From Alphaproteobacteria bacterium UBA2954 (lineage in GTDB: Bacteria > Pseudomonadota > Alphaproteobacteria > Puniceispirillales > Puniceispirillaceae): a stretch of 11,617 bases of DNA. The translations under genes and the position numbers were made by a program. The DNA is taken from contig DEBO01000154.1 in the NCBI GenBank assembly GCA_002348585.1, positions 1,868-13,484 on the forward strand. Direction: 5' to 3'. A model generated the notes under the pieces. That model was given only the letters and a program-made list of their open reading frames with translations, searched no databases and was not told the origin of the DNA. The stretch's first letter is position 1. Every line of letters begins with the position of its first letter. Below, piece after piece: positions 1 through 7,892 of the stretch.

Positions 1-282
1 AGCGTGATTAAATACTAGAAAAGCCAGAATCATTGAATTCTATAAAGAACGCGGTCGGAAGAGTCTGCGCCTTTTTAAACAATTTCTGAGACTTAAATTT
101 CAAGTTTGATTTTTTTAAGAAAAATATTCTGCAACCAAAATTGTTTCTAGCGAAAATTTGTTTATCTCCAATTTTGATGTCTTCTAATTTTTTACCTCAG
201 AAATATCTTTTCCATTATCAAATCAAATGGCAGTCTTATACAATTTATTCGTAGATTCAATAAGTAAACTTAGGCACGAAAT

Positions 283-495
283 ATGCATGAATGTTTTATG
301 TCTGACGATAAGCAAACATCCTCACTTGACCCAATTTGGCTGACTGAAAAAGCTGTACAGGCACTAAGAGCAGGCCAACTTGAAGAAGCAGCACAATATC
401 TCAATGTTGCTAAGTCACAATTAATGGACAACATCGAAAGTGGCGACAAATTCCCTTTGCGACGCATGACACGCGAAGACATCAAAATGCATTGA
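283..495 (+). CDS. small hypothetical protein (70 aa)
   Basis: I do not recognise this protein. The frame encodes 70 residues, mostly charged and helical in character, with no signal peptide, membrane segment or cysteine cluster beyond a single Cys near the start. Residues about 21-50 (EKAVQALRAGQLEEAAQYL and following) resemble one helical hairpin of a TPR-like repeat, with small residues at turn positions, but one such unit is not enough to call a TPR protein. The ATG at 283 has a modest AGG (272-274) 8 nt upstream. A second in-frame ATG at 298 (MSDDKQ...) has no visible Shine-Dalgarno, so 283 is preferred, though 298 gives a more typical N-terminus. It stands alone, with AT-rich DNA on both sides. 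A reading frame on the opposite strand (270-485) is Ser/Cys-rich and is taken as its shadow. Coding status is likely but not certain. Confidence 0.42.
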   Translation: MHECFMSDDKQTSSLDPIWLTEKAVQALRAGQLEEAAQYLNVAKSQLMDNIESGDKFPLRRMTREDIKMH

Positions 496-834
496 TGTTC
501 GGAGCATAGACTTCACCTAATCTAATTGTCATCTGCTGTGGTTAATTAATTTGGTACTCTCCAATCCTTTGCTTGCTCTATGGCAAGCTTTGAATACCCT
601 GATAGATAAAAACAAAAAGCACTAATATTATTATTCATGCCATAACCGATTTTTGTAGTGAATTCATCTCCGTTCACCTAGGAAACATTAAGAACTTTTA
701 TTTGAACCGCTGTTAGTATGATTGGTGATCGCCAGCTTTTTCAGGTATTGCAGTATGAAATCCTAATACAACCGCTTTTCAACTACAAAGAACAAACCTA
801 AGCTCAAATAAAGCTAAAGGTGATTTGGAATAAT
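496..834. other. intergenic region with no recognised gene
   Basis: About 340 nt of AT-rich sequence between the small hypothetical gene and the phyH-like gene. It has no long reading frame on either strand. One hairpin is visible: GCTTGC (571-576) pairs with GCAAGC (583-588) across a 6-nt loop. It is followed only by TTT, so it is at best a weak terminator for the upstream small gene. A TATGAT hexamer lies at 717-722, but no acceptable -35 box sits 16-18 nt upstream, so I do not call a promoter. Confidence 0.5.
818..823 (+). promoter_or_regulatory. ribosome binding site deciding the phyH-like start
   Basis: AGGTGA matches the 16S anti-Shine-Dalgarno end and lies 11 nt before the ATG at 835. 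A GTG at 820 is in the same frame and would add five residues, but it overlaps this ribosome binding site and has no separate one upstream. The ATG at 835 is therefore the better start, although the spacing is slightly long. Confidence 0.6.
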
Positions 835-1635
835 ATGAACAAATATGAAATAACAAATAAACAGAAGCATCAGTTCAGTCATGATGGCGTTGTTCTGTTA
901 AAGGGTCTTTTCACAAATCTGATCGAACTGATTGCTGTAGCTATAGACCAAAACTTGGCCAGCCCCGGCCCCTATGCTGCTGAAAATTTATTATCAAATC
1001 AAAGCGGACGTTTTTTTGATGATTACTGCAACTGGCAAAGACTGCCAGCCTTAAAGCAGGTGATATATGAATCTGAAGCAGGACGGGTTGCAGCCGCCCT
1101 CATGCGTTCACAATCTGCTCAGCTGTTCCATGATCATGTTTTGGTAAAAGAGCCAGGAACGGCTAAGCAAACACCCTGGCATCAGGATAGCCCATATTAT
1201 TTTGTTGAGGGACAACAAACGTTGAGTTTTTGGATACCGGTAGAGCCTGTTGAGGGTGCCACATTGCGCTGTGTTAAAGGTTCACATAAATGGCCCAAGC
1301 CCGTATTACCAACCAGATGGCTGAAAGAGGATAACTTTTACGCAAATTCAGAAAACTATATATCTGTTCCAGACCCCGATAAGGAGGGCATGCCTATAGC
1401 CGAATGGTCCTTACAACCTGGTGATTCTATTGCGTTTGATTTTCGTGTTCTGCATGGCGCTCGAGGAAATCACACAAACAGACGCAGAAGGGCTTTATCA
1501 TTGCGCTTTGTAGGAGACGATGCTGTTTATTGCCCCCGTCCAGGCCAAACTTCTCCACCTTTTCCTGGTCACAATATGATACCGGGACAAAAGTTACGCA
1601 GGGATTGGTTCCCCATAATATGGCAAAATGAATAA
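835..1635 (+). CDS. phytanoyl-CoA dioxygenase (PhyH) family Fe(II)/2-oxoglutarate oxygenase
   Basis: 266 residues from the chosen ATG, a normal length for bacterial PhyH-family proteins. The family hydroxylates substrates using O2, Fe(II) and 2-oxoglutarate, releasing CO2 and succinate in the cytoplasm. The metal triad is visible: His116 and Asp118 in TPWHQDSPYY, and distal His207 in VLHGARGNH. The Arg run at 216-219 (RRRRALSLRF) falls about 11 residues after the distal His, where the 2-oxoglutarate carboxylate-binding Arg is expected. GSHKW near 150 is also typical of the family. No signal peptide or membrane segment is seen. The substrate cannot be read from sequence: members act on phytanoyl-CoA, ectoine, and various natural products or osmolytes. 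The gene stands alone on its strand, and its stop codon directly abuts the stop of the opposing acyl-CoA synthetase gene. That adjacency weakly favours an acyl or lipid role. The fold call is secure; specificity is unknown. Confidence 0.9.
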   Translation: MNKYEITNKQKHQFSHDGVVLLKGLFTNLIELIAVAIDQNLASPGPYAAENLLSNQSGRFFDDYCNWQRLPALKQVIYESEAGRVAAALMRSQSAQLFHDHVLVKEPGTAKQTPWHQDSPYYFVEGQQTLSFWIPVEPVEGATLRCVKGSHKWPKPVLPTRWLKEDNFYANSENYISVPDPDKEGMPIAEWSLQPGDSIAFDFRVLHGARGNHTNRRRRALSLRFVGDDAVYCPRPGQTSPPFPGHNMIPGQKLRRDWFPIIWQNE

Positions 1636-3408
1636 TTACTTTTTTCCACTTCCGTAAAGCGCATCCAATTTGTTTTTATAAATTTTGCTTACAATGTGAC
1701 GCCTTACTTTAAGTGTAGGTGTTAGCATTCTATTTTCAATTGTAAATTCATCATTTATTATATGAAAATGGCGTACACGTTCAAAGCCAGAAAGGCGTGA
1801 ATTTGCCCGTCTAACAGCTTTTGAAATATTTTGTTTTTGGGCACCCTTACCCTTAGTCTCTTCCCTTACCTCAACTGACGGCACAATTAACGCGACTAGA
1901 TGCGGCCGGCTGTCTCCATATACCATAATTTGAGCAATTTCAGGCTCAATAATAAACTCAGCTTCCACACGTGAGGGGGCTATATTTTCTCCACCAGAGT
2001 TTACAATCATCTCTTTTTTACGGCCTGTTATTGTTACAAAACCGTCAGCATCTATCTGCGCAAGATCGCCTGTATGCAGCCAGCCATCAATTATGGTCTC
2101 AGCGGTGGCTTCCTGATTGCGCCAATACCCTTTCATCAGACATGCTCCTCTGGCCAAAAGTTCACCGTCACCTGCCAATTTAATCTCAACTCCATCCACA
2201 GCCGGGCCAACAGTTTCAATACGGATCCGGCCTGGCCGATTTGCTGAAATTAAAGGCGAGGCCTCAGTCTGCCCGTAACCTTGAAGAATATTTACGCCCA
2301 GACTAAGAAAAAAACTACCAATATCGGGGTTCAAAGCCGCCCCTCCAGACACAAAGAATGCCAGTCGGCCACCAAATCTTTTCCTGACCTTTTTGCGGAT
2401 TAGCAAATCCAGGCATTTATCTAGCACTGCCTCTGTCACACTAAGCGTCCGCCCTAGCAGTTTCTTGCGGCCTAGGGTCACAGCCTTCCAAAACAAGTAA
2501 GCCGACAGTCCACCTCTAACTGTTACACCTTTTGCTATGCGATCATGAAGCAATTCATATAACCGTGGCACAGCTGTCATTAATGTGGGTTTGACTTCTT
2601 CAAGATTAGCGGCGATTTTATCGCGCCCTTCGCAATACCAAACTTCTGCCGCAATCTGGATGGGCAAATGAAGCCCTGCTGTATGCTCATAAGAATGGGA
2701 TAGAGGCAAAATGCTTAGAAAAACTGCATTGTGCTGAGCCGCCCCTTCAGCAAGGAGAATATACGCCGCATCAATATTAGCCTGGATTGATTTATGAGTA
2801 AGCAACACGCCTTTGGGACGACCGCCTGTGCCTGAGGTATAGATAAGGCAACAGGTTTCAGTCTCAGGCACATCATGAAAAATCTCGTCTAGTTTCCTTT
2901 CTGTATCGCCACACGCATAGATATCATGTAAAAAATGAACAGTTATATTTTTCGGCCCTTGAATTTCAACTGCCGCCTGGTCCATTAGGATCATGTTTGC
3001 AACAGAATCTTGTTCGCACAGAACCTTCGTTAGACTGTCTCCAACTTTGCCTGCACAGCAGATAACCAGCTTGACTTGTGAATGATCGATCAACCAGGCA
3101 TGGTCATCTTCTGTATTCGTTGTGTATGCTGGAACTACAACACAGCCAATAGCCATGATCGCCAAATCTGCTACTGCCCAGTCAATCCCGTTTTCTGCGC
3201 AAAGCAGAACATGATCTCCCGGCATTAGCCCAAGTTCGGCCATATAAAAGGCAAGCTGAGTAATCCGTGTTTCAGTCTGCGCATAGGTCAAGCCAGACCA
3301 TTTATCATTTAGCTTTTCAAAGAAAAGCAGCTTTTCTGGAGTCAAACGGGATTGTTCTTTAAACCGTTTCACCAAATGTGCTGGTTGACCAGAAAACGGC
3401 GTCAACAT
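1636..3408 (-). CDS. long-chain fatty acid--CoA ligase (AMP-binding, ANL superfamily)
   Basis: 590 residues, the usual size of FAA1/FadD-like long-chain acyl-CoA synthetases. The reaction is activation of a fatty acid with ATP to an acyl-adenylate, then transfer to CoA. The core motifs are present in order: P-loop YTSGTGGRPKGV (190-201), GYGQTEASP (377-385), GWLHTGDL (442-449), GRKKEMIVNSGGENI (462-476) and the C-terminal TPTLK with the presumed catalytic Lys567. The second Thr of the common TSGTTG loop is Gly here. From memory this variant is found in some proteobacterial relatives, so it is not a sign of inactivation. No signal peptide is seen. The ATG at 3408 has GGAGG (3416-3420) 7 nt upstream, a strong ribosome site. 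The gene is monocistronic in this view, divergent from cysK and convergent with the PhyH-like gene. Chain-length preference cannot be assigned. Confidence 0.93.
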   Translation of the reverse strand: MLTPFSGQPAHLVKRFKEQSRLTPEKLLFFEKLNDKWSGLTYAQTETRITQLAFYMAELGLMPGDHVLLCAENGIDWAVADLAIMAIGCVVVPAYTTNTEDDHAWLIDHSQVKLVICCAGKVGDSLTKVLCEQDSVANMILMDQAAVEIQGPKNITVHFLHDIYACGDTERKLDEIFHDVPETETCCLIYTSGTGGRPKGVLLTHKSIQANIDAAYILLAEGAAQHNAVFLSILPLSHSYEHTAGLHLPIQIAAEVWYCEGRDKIAANLEEVKPTLMTAVPRLYELLHDRIAKGVTVRGGLSAYLFWKAVTLGRKKLLGRTLSVTEAVLDKCLDLLIRKKVRKRFGGRLAFFVSGGAALNPDIGSFFLSLGVNILQGYGQTEASPLISANRPGRIRIETVGPAVDGVEIKLAGDGELLARGACLMKGYWRNQEATAETIIDGWLHTGDLAQIDADGFVTITGRKKEMIVNSGGENIAPSRVEAEFIIEPEIAQIMVYGDSRPHLVALIVPSVEVREETKGKGAQKQNISKAVRRANSRLSGFERVRHFHIINDEFTIENRMLTPTLKVRRHIVSKIYKNKLDALYGSGKK

Positions 3409-3646
3409 ACATTTGCCTCCCTATTACAAAGCGTTACGTTCTTTACCTATCTATTGTCTGCGCGCCGCTCCTAACAGTCATTCATTGCCTTTACGGCCTT
3501 TTGCAGCACTCCAATTCAACATGCTGTAGAGCTAATCGCTGAAGTCTATCCTGCAGGCGGCATAGGCACATTTAATATGACAAAGCAGATTTAGGCCCGA
3601 CATATAGCTCCGCTTATAGCTGTAAAGCATAGGGTCAAGTGTCATC

Positions 3647-3670
3647 ATTACTGCGGAAAAAGCAAGTAAT
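3647..3670. promoter_or_regulatory. imperfect dyad upstream of the cysK promoter (possible operator)
   Basis: ATTACTGC (3647-3654) and GCAAGTAAT (3662-3670) form inverted arms with one bulged base around GGAAAAA. The centre lies roughly 75 nt before the predicted transcription start. ATTAC-N14-GTAAT at this distance resembles the recognition site of a LysR-type activator, a class that includes cysteine regulators such as CysB. No LysR gene is present in the window, so the role is inference. Confidence 0.3.
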
Positions 3671-3696
3671 CATCCACAATACAGCTTTAATTTTAC

Positions 3697-3726
3697 TTGA
3701 AGGATACAATACAAAATTCGTATGAT
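3697..3726 (+). promoter_or_regulatory. sigma70-type promoter for cysK-sseA
   Basis: The -35 box TTGAAG (3697-3702) is separated by 18 nt from the -10 box TATGAT (3721-3726). They match the consensus at 4/6 and 5/6. Transcription would begin near 3733, giving a leader of about 44 nt before the cysK ATG. This is the clearest promoter-like pair in the window, but it is predicted by eye only. Confidence 0.5.
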
Positions 3727-3776
3727 GACGCTCAGCATCTTTAAAGCAGCCCCTAACAGAAAAAAGAGCATCACCC

Positions 3777-4787
3777 ATGCAGCCAGCTCCTGACTTCAGT
3801 GCACTTATTGGCAATACCCCCCTCATCCGCCTGAACAGCGTTTCTGATCTGACAGGATGTGAAATTTTTGGAAAGGCTGAATTTATGAATCCAGGGGGGT
3901 CTGTAAAGGACCGCGCTGCGAAAGCAATTATTGAACACGCTGAAAAAACTGGGCAATTGAAACCCGGCGGCACAATCGTTGAGGGGACAGCGGGAAATAC
4001 AGGCATTAGTTTGACCCTGGTTGGCCAGGCAAGAGGTTATAAAACAGTCATCGTAATGCCGGAAACTCAGAGCCAAGAAAAGAAGGATCTATTAAGGATT
4101 TGCGGCGCAGATTTGCGCCTTGTTCCGGCTGTGCCCTATCGTGACCCAAATAACTATGTTCGCTACTCTGAACGGCTCGCTAATGAATTGTCCCAGTCCA
4201 TACCTGAAGGGGTGATTTGGGCAAATCAATTTGACAATGTTGCGAACCGCGACGGTCATTATACAACTACAGGCCCTGAATTTTGGGAACAAACAGATGG
4301 TCACATTAGCGGCTTTATCTGTGCAGTTGGCTCTGGCGGAACGTTAGCTGGAACAGGTATGTATCTGAAGTACATGAATAAAAATATAATTATCGGTCTT
4401 GCTGATCCGATGGGGTCGGCGCTCTACCATCATTATGCGCATGGCAGCCTAAAAGCTGAAGGCGGATCGATTTCAGAAGGCATTGGTCAAGGCCGGGTTA
4501 CTGCCAATCTAGACAAAGCCCCTGTTGACAGAGCTTACCAGATTACAGATCAAGAAGCCCTTCCCTTAATGTTTGAGCTGATGGAAAAAGAAGGCCTTTA
4601 TCTTGGCGGATCTAGCGCTATCAATGTAGCTGGCGCGTATCATATGGCAAAGGATATGGGACCAGGTCATGTTATTTGCACAATTTTATGTGATTCAGGA
4701 CAGCGTTATCAGTCTAAGATTTGGAATCCAGCATTTCTGCGGGAAAAGAAACTGCCTGTTCCAGCATGGCTTGAAGGAGAAGAGTAA
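3777..4787 (+). CDS. cysK: cysteine synthase (O-acetylserine sulfhydrylase), PLP-dependent
   Basis: 336 residues, matching the cysteine synthase branch of fold-type II PLP enzymes. It makes L-cysteine from O-acetylserine and sulfide in the cytoplasm. Visible motifs are IGNTPLIRL (11-19), the PLP lysine Lys44 in NPGGSVKDRAA, the substrate loop GTAGNTG (70-76), the phosphate-binding GSGGT (186-190 region) and CDSGQRY (305-311), characteristic of this family near the cofactor ring. NPGGSVKDR and GTAGNTG differ from the E. coli CysK versions but are common in alphaproteobacterial and fungal relatives. No CBS domain or extra C-terminal regulatory domain is present, so cystathionine beta-synthase is less likely though not excluded. 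The ribosome site is weak (AGAG, 3765-3768). The stop overlaps the start of the sulfurtransferase gene, indicating translational coupling. A promoter and possible operator lie upstream. Confidence 0.9.
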   Translation: MQPAPDFSALIGNTPLIRLNSVSDLTGCEIFGKAEFMNPGGSVKDRAAKAIIEHAEKTGQLKPGGTIVEGTAGNTGISLTLVGQARGYKTVIVMPETQSQEKKDLLRICGADLRLVPAVPYRDPNNYVRYSERLANELSQSIPEGVIWANQFDNVANRDGHYTTTGPEFWEQTDGHISGFICAVGSGGTLAGTGMYLKYMNKNIIIGLADPMGSALYHHYAHGSLKAEGGSISEGIGQGRVTANLDKAPVDRAYQITDQEALPLMFELMEKEGLYLGGSSAINVAGAYHMAKDMGPGHVICTILCDSGQRYQSKIWNPAFLREKKLPVPAWLEGEE

Positions 4788-5626
4788 TGCAAACAACACT
4801 AGTTACAGCTGAATGGCTGAAAGTACAATCTGCCGAAGAGGTTTTGATTTTTGATGCTACTTATTTTCTGCCTACAATGGGACGTGACGGGCACTCAGAA
4901 TACAATAAGGCCCATATCCCAGGCGCGGTATTTTTTGATATTGACGGGATAAAGGATGAAGCTTCTGACCTGCCCCATATGATCCCATCGGCTCAACATT
5001 TTCAGGATGCGATGCAAAACTTAGGGCTGCAGGCTGGTCAGCAGGTCGTTGTCTATGATAATTCGCCTTTCCTTTCTTCAGCGCGGGCCTGGTGGATGCT
5101 TCGCTTTTTTGGGCATCAAGCTGTTGCTGTATTAGATGGTGGAGGGAGGTCCTGGAAAGCTGCTGGAGGGACGCTCACAGATAAGGTCTTTGACCTGCCC
5201 AAAGGCACATTTCAAGCCGGTGCATCAGCTAAAGCTGACGTGATCACTTTTGAAGAACTTGAACAGGCTGTGCGGGCCGGTCTAGCAGATCAAATCGTTG
5301 ATGCTCGTGCCACAGACCGCTTTGCTGGCATTGCGCCTGAGCCTCGGCCAGGATTGCGTGCGGGTCATATACCTGGGTCTCTGAATCTGCCTATCAGTAA
5401 CATTCTGGATAATATAACAGGCAAACTGAAACCAGCTGATGAGTTGTCTCAATTATTCGCAGAGGCTGGACTGGTGATGGAGCAGCCTGCAGTAACAACA
5501 TGTGGTTCAGGTGTAACCGCAGCTGGACTGACTTTGGCGTTAGCCGTGTTAGGGAAAACTGATATCCGGCTTTATGACGGATCTTGGTCAGAGTGGGGGG
5601 CGTCTGACGCGCCTATCGAAACTTAA
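4787..5626 (+). CDS. sseA: 3-mercaptopyruvate sulfurtransferase (two-domain rhodanese family)
   Basis: 279 residues, the standard length. It has two rhodanese domains: an inactive N-terminal one (about 1-135, with AHIPGAVFFDID) and a catalytic C-terminal one (about 150-279). The active loop CGSGVTA (Cys239-Ala245) is diagnostic of mercaptopyruvate rather than thiosulfate sulfurtransferases, whose loop is CRxGK[RT]. Substrate-binding arginines are Arg178 and Arg187, in RFAG and EPRPGLRAGHIPG. The enzyme moves sulfur from 3-mercaptopyruvate, a cysteine transamination product, to thiol acceptors or cyanide, releasing pyruvate. The ATG shares its A with the cysK TAA stop (TAATG), and AAGGAGA (4774-4780) lies 6 nt upstream inside cysK, so the pair is an operon. 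No signal peptide is seen, so it is cytoplasmic. It ends 35 nt from the convergent aapP stop. Confidence 0.93.
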   Translation: MQTTLVTAEWLKVQSAEEVLIFDATYFLPTMGRDGHSEYNKAHIPGAVFFDIDGIKDEASDLPHMIPSAQHFQDAMQNLGLQAGQQVVVYDNSPFLSSARAWWMLRFFGHQAVAVLDGGGRSWKAAGGTLTDKVFDLPKGTFQAGASAKADVITFEELEQAVRAGLADQIVDARATDRFAGIAPEPRPGLRAGHIPGSLNLPISNILDNITGKLKPADELSQLFAEAGLVMEQPAVTTCGSGVTAAGLTLALAVLGKTDIRLYDGSWSEWGASDAPIET

Positions 5627-5685
5627 CCAGATAAGGCAAGATAGCTTTTTGGAAACTCAAATCAGTGATCCAAAATCTGGCTAAG
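5622..5685 (-). terminator. nested inverted repeat at the sseA/aapP convergence, possible terminator
   Basis: Outer arms CTTAACCAGAT (5622-5632) and ATCTGGCTAAG (5675-5685) pair at 10 of 11 positions. The odd pair becomes a U-G wobble in the leftward (aap) transcript, so the pairing is complete in that RNA. Inside lies a perfect 7-bp stem TTTTGGA/TCCAAAA (5647-5653, 5669-5675) that shares base 5675 with the outer arm. In the leftward RNA the structure is followed by only UUU. It covers both stop codons. No other terminator is visible for either operon here. Confidence 0.35.
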
Positions 5686-6438
5686 AAACAGCTTTGTTCT
5701 GTCTGATTGAGGATTGTTAAAAAACACTTCTGGTTCATTTTGTTCAACAATTTGTCCTTCATCCATAAAAATCACTCGGTTAGCAACTTTCCGCGCAAAT
5801 CCCATTTCATGAGTTACACAGACCATAGACATGCCATCTTCAGCCAATGCCACCATCGTGTCCAAAACTTCTTTAATCATCTCCGGATCAAGAGCAGAAG
5901 TAGGCTCGTCAAACAGCATTAATTTTGGTTCCATGCAAAGTGAACGGGCAATCGCCACACGCTGTTGCTGTCCACCAGAAAGCTGACCGGGATATTTCAG
6001 AGCTTGCTCAGGAATTTTGACTCTTTCCAGATATTTCATTGCAATGGCCTCAGCTTCAGCTTTTGGCATTTTTCGCACCCATATTGGAGCCAGAGTGCAG
6101 TTTTCCAGAATCGTTAGATGAGGAAACAGATTGAAGTGCTGAAAGACCATGCCAACGTCGCGACGGATCTCATCAATATTTTTCAAGTCATTATTAATCG
6201 TAATGCCCTGCACAGTAATCTCGCCATCTTGATGTTCTTCTAGTCTGTTTAGGCAGCGGATAAGTGTTGATTTTCCAGAACCAGATGGTCCACAAATTAC
6301 AATCCGCTCACCTTTATGCACGGTTAAATTGATATCCCGCAGAACGTGAAAACTACCAAACCATTTATTGACTGCCTGCATGGAAATCATCACTTCATCA
6401 CTAATATTCATTTTTGTCGCCGCAGCTTTTCCAGCCAT
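5662..6438 (-). CDS. aapP: general L-amino-acid ABC transporter, ATP-binding subunit AapP
   Basis: 258 residues, the usual size for polar amino-acid ABC ATPases. It hydrolyses ATP at the inner face of the cytoplasmic membrane to drive import through AapQ/AapM. Walker A is GPSGSGKST (50-58), the Q-loop Gln is residue 100, the signature is LSGGQ (153-157), Walker B is [14 protein letters not shown] (173-186, catalytic Glu178) and the switch His is His210. The stretches [22 protein letters not shown] and [19 protein letters not shown] are highly typical of the AapP/BztD/GlnQ group. The first 18 or so residues are a variable extension, as in other AapP proteins. The start at 6438 is supported by AGGAG (6445-6449) 6 nt upstream. 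It is the last gene of aapJQMP, 40 nt after aapM. Nothing looks degraded. Confidence 0.96.
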   Translation of the reverse strand: MAGKAAATKMNISDEVMISMQAVNKWFGSFHVLRDINLTVHKGERIVICGPSGSGKSTLIRCLNRLEEHQDGEITVQGITINNDLKNIDEIRRDVGMVFQHFNLFPHLTILENCTLAPIWVRKMPKAEAEAIAMKYLERVKIPEQALKYPGQLSGGQQQRVAIARSLCMEPKLMLFDEPTSALDPEMIKEVLDTMVALAEDGMSMVCVTHEMGFARKVANRVIFMDEGQIVEQNEPEVFFNNPQSDRTKLFLSQILDH

Positions 6439-6478
6439 TTTCAGCTCCTATTTAATTGATTTCAACTGCATCATCATC

Positions 6479-7891
6479 TTAATGTTGACGCGATTTAGAC
6501 AATTTGTTTTCCATGTAGATTGAATATCGTGACATGCAAAAGCAAAACACAAAGAAGATTATTGCGATGTATAGATACATTGTTGTTGCCTGAACCGGTG
6601 TCGACCAAGCTGCATCAGCAATTGCAGATTGACCTGCACCTAACAAATCAAAAATGCCCACAATAGAGACCAATGTTGTATCTTTAAAAAGACCAATAAA
6701 CGTATTTACTATCCCCGGTATGACATGTGTAAGTGCCTGTGGCAAAATGATCAGACGCATAGTCTGCCAATAAGATAAGCCCATGGCCTGGGCTCCCTCA
6801 TATTGACCTTTATCAATGGCCTGAAGCCCGCCCCGGATAACCTCTGCCATATAAGCAGCTGAAAATAGCATCACCCCGATAAGTGCACGCAGTAGATTAT
6901 CAAAATTTACACCTTCAGGTAAAAACAAAGGTAACATCACGGAAGCCATAAAAAGTACAGTAATCAACGGAACGCCGCGCCAGAATTCAATGAATACCGT
7001 GCATATTAGTCTGGCAGCCGGCATTTCAGACCGACGTCCAAGAGCCAGAATTATTCCTAGAGGTAATGATACAACGATACCTGTCACGGCTACCACGAGT
7101 GTTATGAGTAGACCGCCCCAGTCTCGGGTATCAATGGGTTCCAAACCAAAATCAACGGCACCTAAACCTCTGACTGCATTGTAAATGACAAATGCCCATC
7201 CAGTTAGTCCGATAAGCGCATGAAATTCGCTCAGCGTTGGCCCAAGAAAACCACGTTTAGCCAGACGCCCGAGCGAAATTACTGCAAGTCCAATAATGAG
7301 CCACATGCCGATAGACCCAAATGGAATGGCCAAATTTCCGCCAGTGAGTAAAATAAAACAAAGCAAAGGATAGAGCGTCAGCATCATCGCGCCGACTTCA
7401 CGCCGGCGCGGGAGCCGTTCAATCAAGACATAAGCGAGTCCGACAATACCCAGTAACACACTAAGATTAACGCGCCACAACTCCTCTGATGGGTAGGCGC
7501 CATACATGATGAATTTATGTTTCGCATATATAAACGGCCAGCAGGCAGCATGCCATCCAGACGGCAGCCCTCCCCCTTGGTCAACTGTCCAACAGGCCTC
7601 ACGCTTCAGCTGATCAGGATCAGACCAGACAGCGGAGAAAACACCAAAGTCGAGAAGCGTGTAGATTTGAGCAAAGCCAAAATACAGCAGAAAAACAGTT
7701 AAGGCTGCCACACATGCTGAACGTAAGCTAGCCCCTGCTGAACTGAAGTCAGCCATGCTGGCAAAAATATTCTGCCAAAGCCAGCCTGTTATGCCTGCCT
7801 CAGTTGCCGGAGGTGGCAATAAGGGAGCATTTTCCGTGCGGACAAACGCATGTCCAGAATTTTGGTTTGCAGAGTGTTTATGGTCAGCCAT
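6479..7891 (-). CDS. aapM: general L-amino-acid ABC transporter, permease subunit AapM
   Basis: 470 residues, longer than the roughly 380-430 I recall for AapM/BztC. The extra length is largely a polar, proline-containing N-terminal tail (1-55). Hydrophobic segments lie at about 58-82, 143-157, 165-208, 225-242, 260-285, 298-322, 333-350, 390-415 and 436-452. The C-terminal half is the MetI-like permease domain, with the EAA-type cytoplasmic loop at 347-386 (AEVIRGGLQAIDKGQYEGA...ILPQAL) that contacts AapP. The loop at 90-140 (ACWTVDQ, ACWPFIYAKHKFIMYGAYP) follows the pattern expected of this subfamily. It pairs with AapQ to form the membrane channel. The ATG at 7891 lies 1 nt after the aapQ stop. 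Its ribosome site GGAG (7899-7902) is inside the end of aapQ, implying translational coupling. Confidence 0.95.
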   Translation of the reverse strand: MADHKHSANQNSGHAFVRTENAPLLPPPATEAGITGWLWQNIFASMADFSSAGASLRSACVAALTVFLLYFGFAQIYTLLDFGVFSAVWSDPDQLKREACWTVDQGGGLPSGWHAACWPFIYAKHKFIMYGAYPSEELWRVNLSVLLGIVGLAYVLIERLPRRREVGAMMLTLYPLLCFILLTGGNLAIPFGSIGMWLIIGLAVISLGRLAKRGFLGPTLSEFHALIGLTGWAFVIYNAVRGLGAVDFGLEPIDTRDWGGLLITLVVAVTGIVVSLPLGIILALGRRSEMPAARLICTVFIEFWRGVPLITVLFMASVMLPLFLPEGVNFDNLLRALIGVMLFSAAYMAEVIRGGLQAIDKGQYEGAQAMGLSYWQTMRLIILPQALTHVIPGIVNTFIGLFKDTTLVSIVGIFDLLGAGQSAIADAAWSTPVQATTMYLYIAIIFFVFCFCMSRYSIYMENKLSKSRQH

Positions 7892-7892
7892 T

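Larger units (their letters stand above)
3409..3776. other. divergent intergenic region between acyl-CoA ligase and cysK
   Basis: 368 nt with no supported gene; short frames here stop within a few codons, and a minus-strand frame entering it from cysK is a shadow. The right end carries the cysK promoter and an upstream dyad, listed separately. For the leftward acyl-CoA ligase gene I see only the GGAGG ribosome site and no convincing -35/-10 pair. A TATAGCT direct repeat (about 3604-3620) is noted without an assigned role. Confidence 0.6.

Noticed and set aside
1..33. Possible gene ends at the left edge
   Set aside because: All three plus frames stop within six codons. The only open minus frame starts at 33 with no ribosome site and has 11 codons.
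270..485. Minus-strand reading frame opposite the small gene
   Set aside because: Ser/Cys-rich composition, no ribosome site, and complete overlap with the better plus-strand frame.
820..834. GTG at 820 as the start of the PhyH-like gene
   Set aside because: It overlaps the AGGTGA ribosome site serving the ATG at 835 and has none of its own.
2812..2841. Gly replacing Thr in the acyl-CoA ligase P-loop as a sign of inactivation
   Set aside because: All other catalytic motifs are intact, and the TSGTGG form occurs in related ligases as far as I recall.
3635..4076. Minus-strand frames over the cysK start
   Set aside because: They overlap the well-supported cysK gene and its promoter and show no recognisable motif.
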